From JADLHS01 sp039806955 (lineage in GTDB: Bacteria; Verrucomicrobiota; Verrucomicrobiia; Limisphaerales; JADLHS01): 64,000 bases of DNA. Of this stretch, positions 16,178 to 22,985 are shown one piece after another; within the stretch, counting starts at the first letter, position 1, and every line of letters starts with the position of its first letter. The stretch lies in assembly GCA_039806955.1 (NCBI GenBank), contig JBDHQI010000008.1, positions 62,001 to 126,000 of the forward strand, in the 5' to 3' direction. The notes below the pieces were generated by a model, which saw nothing but the letters and a program-made list of their open reading frames with translations, searched no databases and was not told where the DNA came from. The position numbers were made by a program, and so were the translations under genes.

Positions 16178-17281
16178 ATGAAACAACTGATCCCCCTCTG
16201 CGCGCTATTGGCCGGCATTGGTTCATTGGCCGCTGCCGATCTGAAAACCAAGAATGTTTTTCTCATTTCGACAGATGGATTGCGCTGGCAGGAAGTTTTC
16301 AGCGGCGCCGAGGAAGCGCTGCTGAACAAAGCCAACGGCGGGGTGGTCAATCCATCAGCGACGCGCGCCAAATTCTGGCGCAACACGCCGGAAGAACGGC
16401 GGCGCACTTTGATGCCATTCTTCTGGAGCGAAATTGCGAGCCGCGGTCAGCTCTTTGGCAATCAAACCAAGGGCAGCATCGCGCAACTGGCCAATGACAA
16501 AAAATTCTCCTATCCGGGCTACAGCGAGTTTCTCACCGGCGTGGCGGACCCATGCCTTAACAGCAACGACAAGATTCCCAATCCCAACACCAATGTATTT
16601 GAATGGCTGAACTTACAGCCGCGCTTTGCGGGCCGAGTGGCGGCGGCGGTGAATTGGGATGTCGTCCCGTGGATTCTGAATGTGGAGCGAAGTCACCTGG
16701 CCGTGTGGAGCGGATTTTCGTTGCCGTCCGGCGCCCCGGTTTTATTTACTCCGTCCACTGAACTACGCCAATGGATCAACGATACTCCAGCATTATGGGA
16801 CAACATGCTGTTCGACGCCCTCACCTTTCGCGTCGCCTGGGATTACATTCAAACGAAGCAGCCGAGCGCCTTTTATCTTTCTTTCAGTGAAGTTGATGAA
16901 TGGGCGCATGAAGGGCGCTATGATTTGATGCTGGCCGCCGCGCACTATCAGGATGATTTCATCCGCCGCTTGTGGGAAATGGTACAGTCCATTCCCGCGT
17001 ATCGAAACCAAACCACGTTCATCATCACCACCGACCATGGCCGTGGCGACGCACCCCAAGCGTGGCGTTCGCATGGCGCCAGTGTTCAAGGTGCGGAGAA
17101 CATCTGGATCGGGGTGTTGGGCCCGGACACGCCGCCGCTCGGTGAACGAACGAATTGCGCAAAAGTAACACTGAGCCAGGTCGCCGCCACCGTTGCCGCG
17201 TTTCTCGGGGAAGATTTTCCCGCCGCCATGCCGCAAGCCGCGCCGCCGTTGCCGGACGTGTTGCCGCAGACCAGTAATTGA
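16178..17281 (+). CDS. Exported alkaline-phosphatase-superfamily protein
   Basis: A 367-residue protein with a signal peptide (MKQLIPLCALLAGIGSLAAAD). It belongs to the alkaline phosphatase/nucleotide pyrophosphatase superfamily: metal ligand and nucleophile region LISTDGLRWQEVFSG, a middle DEWAHEGRYDLML ligand segment and ITTDHGRGD with the late His (WRSHGA). These ligate two metals in phosphodiesterases, sulfatases and phosphonoacetate hydrolases. The substrate is unknown. The start at 16178 is chosen because the signal peptide begins there; longer in-frame sequence is discarded. Confidence 0.8.
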   Translation: MKQLIPLCALLAGIGSLAAADLKTKNVFLISTDGLRWQEVFSGAEEALLNKANGGVVNPSATRAKFWRNTPEERRRTLMPFFWSEIASRGQLFGNQTKGSIAQLANDKKFSYPGYSEFLTGVADPCLNSNDKIPNPNTNVFEWLNLQPRFAGRVAAAVNWDVVPWILNVERSHLAVWSGFSLPSGAPVLFTPSTELRQWINDTPALWDNMLFDALTFRVAWDYIQTKQPSAFYLSFSEVDEWAHEGRYDLMLAAAHYQDDFIRRLWEMVQSIPAYRNQTTFIITTDHGRGDAPQAWRSHGASVQGAENIWIGVLGPDTPPLGERTNCAKVTLSQVAATVAAFLGEDFPAAMPQAAPPLPDVLPQTSN

Positions 17282-17327
17282 ATTTTCGCTTCGCAATGCG
17301 ACTTCCCATCGGTGTCAGGCGCGTTCG

Positions 17328-17497
17328 TTTGACACGTTTTCTGCATTTTGCGATGCTGCCCTTGCAGTCCAAGCCGGACGCAATCGCATCCGGCCCGGGG
17401 GAACCAAAGTCCGCGTGACGCGGAGGGGGCGTGGCGGCACTGACCGCGGGCCACTTTCAAGACCCAGCCCGACAGCTAACCTCGGCGACGTGTGAAA
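17328..17497 (+). promoter_or_regulatory. c-di-AMP (ydaO-type) riboswitch
   Basis: The kup leader holds the two best conserved blocks of the ydaO/c-di-AMP class: CGGGGGAACCA at 17396-17406 and CCCGACAGCTAACCTCG at 17468-17484, with GC-rich hairpins between. A closing P1 stem can form between 17328-17337 (TTTGACACGT) and 17488-17497 (ACGTGTGAAA), with one mismatch. The 3' P1 strand overlaps the AAAGGG ribosome binding site (17495-17500) of kup. c-di-AMP is known to turn off potassium uptake through this class, so ligand binding would be expected to hide the ribosome binding site. No covariance-model score is available. Confidence 0.82.
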
Positions 17498-17509
17498 GGG
17501 CAATTTTCA

Positions 17510-19489
17510 ATGGGGACGTTGAAAATTCCCGCCAACTTAATGCAAGCAGATAACAGTTCAAGCTCCAAACCGGCGCCGCCGGACGCGGCGATTTCCGAAG
17601 CGGAGCACCAAACCTCGCCCGAGCCAACCCCCTTCAAATATCTCGCACTCGCCGCTCTGGGCGTGGTCTATGGCGACATCGGAACGAGTCCACTCTACGC
17701 CTTGCGCGCCTGCTTCGCCGGCGAGCAATCCGTTGCCGCCACCACCGACAACGTGCTCGGATTGCTCTCCCTGATTTTCTGGGCGTTGATTTTAATTATT
17801 TCGATCAAATACATCGTCTTCGTGCTGCGCGCAGATAACCGTGGTGAGGGCGGCATTCTCACCCTCACTGCGCTCGCCTTCCCCGAACGCAAAAAGTCAA
17901 CCCGCAGTTGGACCATGTGGTGGATGATCACCTTTGGCGTTTTTGGCGCCGCGCTGCTCTACGGCGAAGGATTAATCACTCCCGCCATTTCCGTGTTGAG
18001 CGCCGTGGAAGGATTGGAAGTTGCGGCGCCTGGTTTGCAATCTTACGTCGTGCCATTGACGGTCTTGATCCTCGTCGGTTTGTTCAGCGTGCAACGCATT
18101 GGCACTGCGAAGGTGGGACGCGCTTTTGGTTGGGTAATGTTGTTGTGGTTTCTCACTTTGGCGGGATTGGGGCTCAAACAAATTTTTCATTCACCCGAGG
18201 TTTTGCGCGCCGTCAACCCGGTGTATGCCTGGCAATTTTTCGAGCAGAATGGCTTCCGCAGTTTCCACCAGCTCGGCTCGGTTTTTCTTGTGCTGACGGG
18301 CGCGGAAGCGCTCTACGCGGATATGGGGCACTTCGGTAAAAAGCCAATCCGCACGGCGTGGTTCAGTCTGGTGCTGCCGGCGCTGTTCTTGAACTACCTC
18401 GGGCAGGGCGCGCTGGTGCTCAATCATCCGGAAGCAGCGAGCAATCCTTTCTACCTCCTGGCACCGAAATGGATGCTGTATCCCTTCGTCGCTCTGGCCA
18501 CCGGAGCCACCGCCATCGCTTCCCAGGCGCTGATTTCTGGCTCGTTCTCCCTGACCATGCAAGCCGTGCAACTCGGCTACGTGCCGCGCGTCGCCATCGA
18601 ACACACTTCGTCATCCGCGCACGGACAAATCTACATCCCGCTGATCAATTGGACGCTGATGGCCGCCTGCATCGGTTTGGTATTAAGCTTTCGCTCCTCG
18701 GAGAATCTGGCCGCCGCTTACGGTATCGCCGTCGGTTTGACCATGTTCATCACCACCCTGCTCTTCTATTTCGCCGCGCGTCGCCTCTGGCACTGGCACT
18801 GGCTCGCGGTTGGATCGCTCTGCGGAGTTTTTCTCGTGATCGAGTTCTTCTTCCTGGTCGCCAATCTGAGCAAAGTCAGACATGGCGGCTGGTTTCCGCT
18901 AACCATCGGCGCCCTCGGCTTCACGCTGATGGCCACCTGGAAAACCGGGCGCGCGCGCCTGCGGCAGCGACTCATGAAGAGTCTGTTTCCCATTGAAGAT
19001 TTCTTGCGTGACGTCAAAGTGCATCCGCCACACCGGGTCAGTGGCACGGCGATTTTTTTAGCCAGCAATCCCGAGGGCACTCCCGCCGCGCTCACCCATA
19101 ATTTCAAGCACAATAAAATCCTGCACGAACGCGTGGTGTTGTTGACCATTCTTGTCGAAGAAACGCCTTACGTGGCGAAGAATGAGCGCATCAGCGTGAC
19201 TGATTTAGGCGAGGGCTTCTACCGGGTGATCAGCCGCTATGGTTTCATGGAAAAGCCAGACGCGCAGGAAACCCTGCAATTATGCCAGACACACGGCCTG
19301 AAATTTCGCGAGATGGAAACCACCTTTTTCCTGAGCCGGGAAACCATCATCCCAAGTCAGCGCCTGGGTTTGTGGCAATGGCGCAAACGCCTGTTTGCCT
19401 TGCTCGCGCGCAACGCTCAGCCCGCCAATGCCTTCTTCAAACTCCCGCCGAACCGCGTCGTCGAACTGGGATTGCAGATCGAAATTTAA
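17510..19489 (+). CDS. kup: KUP/Trk-D family potassium uptake protein
   Basis: A 659-residue potassium transporter driven by proton symport. Twelve membrane helices cover residues ~40-450, starting with the signature LAALGVVYGDIGTSPLYALR. Further KUP landmarks are GEGGILTLTALAF, GEGLITPAISVLSAVEGL, GAEALYADMGHFGKKPIR and a ~180-residue cytoplasmic C-terminal domain. The ATG at 17510 has AAAGGG nine bases upstream and is preferred over a GTG at 17492. The c-di-AMP riboswitch in its leader is direct evidence for control by that second messenger. It is convergent with the protease gene at 19514. Confidence 0.93.
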   Translation: MGTLKIPANLMQADNSSSSKPAPPDAAISEAEHQTSPEPTPFKYLALAALGVVYGDIGTSPLYALRACFAGEQSVAATTDNVLGLLSLIFWALILIISIKYIVFVLRADNRGEGGILTLTALAFPERKKSTRSWTMWWMITFGVFGAALLYGEGLITPAISVLSAVEGLEVAAPGLQSYVVPLTVLILVGLFSVQRIGTAKVGRAFGWVMLLWFLTLAGLGLKQIFHSPEVLRAVNPVYAWQFFEQNGFRSFHQLGSVFLVLTGAEALYADMGHFGKKPIRTAWFSLVLPALFLNYLGQGALVLNHPEAASNPFYLLAPKWMLYPFVALATGATAIASQALISGSFSLTMQAVQLGYVPRVAIEHTSSSAHGQIYIPLINWTLMAACIGLVLSFRSSENLAAAYGIAVGLTMFITTLLFYFAARRLWHWHWLAVGSLCGVFLVIEFFFLVANLSKVRHGGWFPLTIGALGFTLMATWKTGRARLRQRLMKSLFPIEDFLRDVKVHPPHRVSGTAIFLASNPEGTPAALTHNFKHNKILHERVVLLTILVEETPYVAKNERISVTDLGEGFYRVISRYGFMEKPDAQETLQLCQTHGLKFREMETTFFLSRETIIPSQRLGLWQWRKRLFALLARNAQPANAFFKLPPNRVVELGLQIEI

Positions 19490-19513
19490 GCCGCCGCAGC
19501 CGACCGCGTGGAT

Positions 19514-20194
19514 TCAATTCCGACCGCGCGCGATACTCAGAAAATACAGTAATTGCATGACGGAACTGACCAGCGCCGCCACGTAAGTCAAACCAGCCGC
19601 GTTCAAGACCTGGCCGACTCCCGCGCTTTCCTCGGACCGGACAATCCCCAGGCGCAACAATTCCACTTTGGCACGGCGGCTCGCGTCAAATTCCACCGGC
19701 AACGTCACCAACTGAAACAACATCATGATGCTGAACAACCCGATCCCCACGTAAATCAGATTGGTCATTTGCAGAAAGAATCCGATCATGATGAGCACGA
19801 TCCACGCGTAACTGGCGAAGCGTGTGGCCGGCACCAACGCCGCCCGCAGCTTCATCGGCGCGTAACCGACCTGGTGTTGCAACGCGTGACCGGCTTCGTG
19901 CGCCGCCACGCCCACGGCGGCAACGGATGCACCCCGAAAATTATTGCTCGAAAGACGCAGCGCGCGTTTCGACGGATCGTAATGATCGGTGAGTTGTCCG
20001 GGAATCTCCTCCACCGGCACATTTTGCAATCCGGCCTGATCCAGAATTTCCCGCGCCGCCTGAGCCCCAGTCAACCGGGAAGCCAGCCCCACCCGGCTGA
20101 AACGCGCGTAGGCGGAAGTCAGCTTGAACTGCGCCCACAAGCCAATCAGCAGCGCCGGCAACATGAATACAAAATATTTAGGATCCAAAAACAT
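19514..20194 (-). CDS. YugP-type membrane zinc metallopeptidase
   Basis: A 226-residue protein with an N-terminal membrane helix (YFVFMLPALLIGLWAQ), the zinc-binding motif HEAGHALQH at residues ~99-107, and two more hydrophobic pairs before the C-terminus (IVLIMIGFFLQMT, IGLFSIMMLFQLV). The order and the flanking DHYDPSKRALRLS and VTLPVEFDASRRA are typical of the YugP/neutral zinc metallopeptidase family. The physiological substrate is not known. It ends 24 bp from the kup stop and lies just upstream of the ISAs1 insertion. Confidence 0.88.
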   Translation of the reverse strand: MFLDPKYFVFMLPALLIGLWAQFKLTSAYARFSRVGLASRLTGAQAAREILDQAGLQNVPVEEIPGQLTDHYDPSKRALRLSSNNFRGASVAAVGVAAHEAGHALQHQVGYAPMKLRAALVPATRFASYAWIVLIMIGFFLQMTNLIYVGIGLFSIMMLFQLVTLPVEFDASRRAKVELLRLGIVRSEESAGVGQVLNAAGLTYVAALVSSVMQLLYFLSIARGRN

Positions 20195-20270
20195 AGCGTC
20201 TTAATTAACTTGATTACTCACCAGCTGCGCTCATTTTAGACGGAATCATTGCAAATGCAAATTAACATCT

Positions 20271-20280
20271 GAAAGAACCT
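20271..20280. repeat. Target-site duplication, left copy (ISAs1)
   Basis: GAAAGAACCT lies directly before the left end of the ISAs1 element and is repeated exactly at 21522-21531 after the right end. Confidence 0.9.
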
Positions 20281-21521
20281 CAGGGCTGACGCCTATCAAG
20301 TTTTGAGGACGCGTTTGAGGTAATCCGGGGCAATGGCGGCGCGCAGCAACTTGCCTTTGAGGCTAGGTTTGTGGGTTAGGTCCCGGCGCAACAGATTGAC
20401 AGCCGTCCGGCGCGTGGCCGCCAAGTTCTCGGCGGCGTGGCCACTGCGGGCATGGCTTTGATCTTCTCCAAACACCACGTCCAGCACCCAGTGCAAGCCG
20501 TTCTCCACGCCCCAGCGCCCTCGTGCCGCCCGCGCAAACTTCACCGCGTCCGCCTTCAAACTGTTCAGATAGTAGCGCCGTTCCACGCTCTGCTTGCCCT
20601 GGAGGGTCCGTCGCGCTTCCACCACGCCCACGCTCGTTAATCCCTCCCACGCGGCCCGGTCGGCGAACCAGTCGAGCTTTTCGGTCTGCCAGTAGCGCCG
20701 CACTTCGTGCCATCCGTGTTCCTTGCCCACCGTTTCGGTGTACACCAGATGCGCTTCGTTCCGCTGCACTGCATCGTCCAGAAAGCTTTTGACTTCTGCG
20801 AACGCCGTCCCCTGATTGCCTTTGAGCGCCATCACGTAATCGGCATCGGCTTCCTTGATCTCCTTGGCGATGTCTTTCTGGCAGTGCAACGCGTCGGCGG
20901 TGACGATGCACCCGGCCAGTGCCAACGCGCGCAACAACTCAGGCACGGCGGTGATTTCGTTGCTCTTGTCCCGCACTTTGCGCTGGCCCGGCAGCAGGCC
21001 GCTCTCGGTCGCCCACGCGCTGACGATCACGCGCGGGTCTTCACCCTGGTTGAGCGCCCGGCGCACCGCCGTGCCGTCCAGGGCCACCACTTCCCTGCCC
21101 AACACCGTGCGCACGCTCTGCGTCCAACGCGCCAGACAGTCTCCGAACTTCTCCGGGTCGAGCGCTTGAAAGACGCGGTTGTAGGTGTCGTGCTTGGGCG
21201 CACCAGGGTGCAGGCGCAGGAATGTTTTCAACCAAGCCAGCCGAACTTCGCCAAATTCCTCCATGGCGTAGAAACTGGTGCCGCCGCAAAGAATCGTACA
21301 CAGCGCGATGGTCAAGATGTCCGGCAGATCGTGATTCACGGTGCAAGTGGCACGCGGATCCGGCACTTCCTCCAGAATGCTGATGAGGCTGACGAGTTGT
21401 GTTTTCGTGGCGTTCGTTGAGTAGAGATGCGTTTGCATCCCTCCTCATGTACGCACTGTGAATACAAAGCACATACTAAAATCACAAATTCCGAAGAAAT
21501 TTTAGGTATGCGTTTGCCCTG
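20281..21521 (-). mobile_element. ISAs1-family insertion sequence (1241 bp)
   Basis: Imperfect ~15-bp terminal inverted repeats beginning CAGGGC face inward at both ends (CAGGGCTGACGCCTA at 20281; the complement of TATGCGTTTGCCCTG ending at 21521). A perfect 10-bp target duplication flanks the element, within the 8-10 bp range typical for ISAs1. It encodes one intact transposase on the minus strand. Intact ends, target duplication and reading frame suggest a recent, possibly active insertion between the protease and phosphofructokinase genes. Confidence 0.92.
20296..21438 (-). CDS. ISAs1-family transposase
   Basis: A 380-residue DDE transposase. The N-terminal part has the ISAs1 pattern SILEEVPDPRATCTVNHDLPDILTIALC (read in part) and GGTSFYAMEEFGE. 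The catalytic positions are Asp in VVALDGTAVRR, Asp in IVTADALHCQKDIA and Glu in RGRWGVENGLHWVLDV. HYVMALKGNQ-like spacing (DADYVMALKGNQGTAF) is also typical. Length is normal and no frameshift is seen, so the enzyme is probably functional. Confidence 0.93.
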   Translation of the reverse strand: MQTHLYSTNATKTQLVSLISILEEVPDPRATCTVNHDLPDILTIALCTILCGGTSFYAMEEFGEVRLAWLKTFLRLHPGAPKHDTYNRVFQALDPEKFGDCLARWTQSVRTVLGREVVALDGTAVRRALNQGEDPRVIVSAWATESGLLPGQRKVRDKSNEITAVPELLRALALAGCIVTADALHCQKDIAKEIKEADADYVMALKGNQGTAFAEVKSFLDDAVQRNEAHLVYTETVGKEHGWHEVRRYWQTEKLDWFADRAAWEGLTSVGVVEARRTLQGKQSVERRYYLNSLKADAVKFARAARGRWGVENGLHWVLDVVFGEDQSHARSGHAAENLAATRRTAVNLLRRDLTHKPSLKGKLLRAAIAPDYLKRVLKT

Positions 21522-21531
21522 GAAAGAACCT
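21522..21531. repeat. Target-site duplication, right copy (ISAs1)
   Basis: Exact second copy of the 10-bp GAAAGAACCT, directly after the right end of the ISAs1 element. Confidence 0.9.
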
Positions 21532-21730
21532 TTACCATCTGGAGGCCGAGCCGTCGCCAACTGCGGCGCTTCACCAAAATTTTCCGATTCACTGCGGTCT
21601 TTCGTGAAAACTGACTTCACCTCGACTCGCAAAATTGATAAACAGAGGCGGTAATGGCGGGATCGGTTCGGAGCAATTTGAATTATCCCTCAGTCAAGCC
21701 AACATTCAATGAGTCCAACAGGCTGAAACC

Positions 21731-22852
21731 ATGCGCAAAATACGAGTTGGAATTTTAACGGCGGGCGGCGACAGTCCAGGTCTGAACGCGGCAATTCGCG
21801 GCGTAGGCAAAGCCGCGCTTGATGCGGGCATGGAAATCGTTGGCATTCGCGATGGCTTTCGCGGGCTGGCCGAAAATTTGACCATTAAACTGGATAAACG
21901 CAGCCTGGCCGGGGTGCTGACGGTCGGCGGCACCGTACTTGGCACCGGACGCGACAAGCCGCAGGCCATGGAAGTCAACGGTCGGATCCGCGACATGCGC
22001 AGCGTCATCGCCCGCAATTATCGCAAACTAAAACTGGACGCGCTGGTTTGTCTGGGCGGTGGCGGCACTCACAAAAGCGTTCTGCGCCTGATGGAAGAAG
22101 GGTTGAATTTCGTCACCCTCCCCAAGACGATTGACAATGACGTAATCCTGACCGATACCGCCATTGGTTTTGACACTGCACTCGATATCGCCACCACGGC
22201 CATTGATCGCCTGCACAGCACCGCGCACAGTCACCACCGGATTATCATCGCCGAGATCATGGGCCACCGTGCGGGTTGGCTGGCCTTGGGCGCCGGAATC
22301 GCCGGCGGCGCGGATGTTATTTTGATTCCCGAAATCCCCTACGATGTGCATAACGTCGCCGCCGCCATTCGCCGTCGCAAACAATACGGCACGAATTTCA
22401 GCATTATTGCCGTGGCCGAAGGCGCGTTGCCCCGACGCGAGGCGGCGCGCGTGGCAGCGGTGGTGCGGCACAAAACCAAAGCCAAAAACAAAACCGAAAA
22501 ACGTTTGGCTAAAGCCGAATTGATTCAACTCCGGGAAGCGCACGCAGGCCACACCCTGCGCCTGGCCAAACAACTTGAAGCGCTTACCAACCTGGAAGCG
22601 CGCGTGACCATCCTTGGCTATGTGCAGCGCGGCGGCACTCCCACCGCGCCGGATCGTTTGCTGGCCACACGCTTGGGCACCGCCGCGATACGGCTGATCC
22701 AGCAGGGCCAGTTCGGCATGATGGTCGCTTCGCGCGGCGATGACACCAAAGCCGTGCCCATCGCGGAAGTTGCCGGACGACTTAAACTCGTTCCCGCCAA
22801 TCATTCGTGGGTTACCAGCGCCCGCAGCGTTGGCACCTGCTTCGGCGATTAG
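21731..22852 (+). CDS. pfkA: 6-phosphofructokinase, probable mixed-substrate type
   Basis: A 373-residue enzyme that phosphorylates fructose 6-phosphate in glycolysis. Motifs: GILTAGGDSPGLNAAIRG, CLGGGGTHKS (nucleotide site), the catalytic PKTIDNDVILTD, EIMGHRAGWLALGAGIAGGAD and GYVQRGGTPTAPDRLLATRLG. In this family a Gly at the position of E. coli Gly104 favours ATP and a Lys before TIDND is typical of PPi enzymes; this protein has both, as in the mixed-substrate group III enzymes. Residues ~235-295 form a Lys/Arg-rich insertion. Phosphoryl donor is therefore inferred to be ATP but not certain. Confidence 0.9.
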   Translation: MRKIRVGILTAGGDSPGLNAAIRGVGKAALDAGMEIVGIRDGFRGLAENLTIKLDKRSLAGVLTVGGTVLGTGRDKPQAMEVNGRIRDMRSVIARNYRKLKLDALVCLGGGGTHKSVLRLMEEGLNFVTLPKTIDNDVILTDTAIGFDTALDIATTAIDRLHSTAHSHHRIIIAEIMGHRAGWLALGAGIAGGADVILIPEIPYDVHNVAAAIRRRKQYGTNFSIIAVAEGALPRREAARVAAVVRHKTKAKNKTEKRLAKAELIQLREAHAGHTLRLAKQLEALTNLEARVTILGYVQRGGTPTAPDRLLATRLGTAAIRLIQQGQFGMMVASRGDDTKAVPIAEVAGRLKLVPANHSWVTSARSVGTCFGD

Positions 22853-22906
22853 CAAACTGTCTGAGATACTTGTAGGTTCGGGGAGATGACTCGACGCTGA
22901 GCCAGC

Positions 22907-22940
22907 AAAGAAAATGACGCCGGCCATTCATTGACCGGCG
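22907..22940 (-). terminator. Possible terminator of the 857-residue exported protein gene
   Basis: On the minus strand an imperfect hairpin (CGCCGG paired with CCGGCG, extended by two inner pairs) is followed by TCATTTTCTTT. It lies about 45 bases after the stop codon at 22986. The T tract is interrupted, so strength is uncertain. Confidence 0.45.
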
Positions 22941-22985
22941 CCGGTGTAATAACTTCCGCAAAAAAATCGCCGTGGGGATGTTCTC

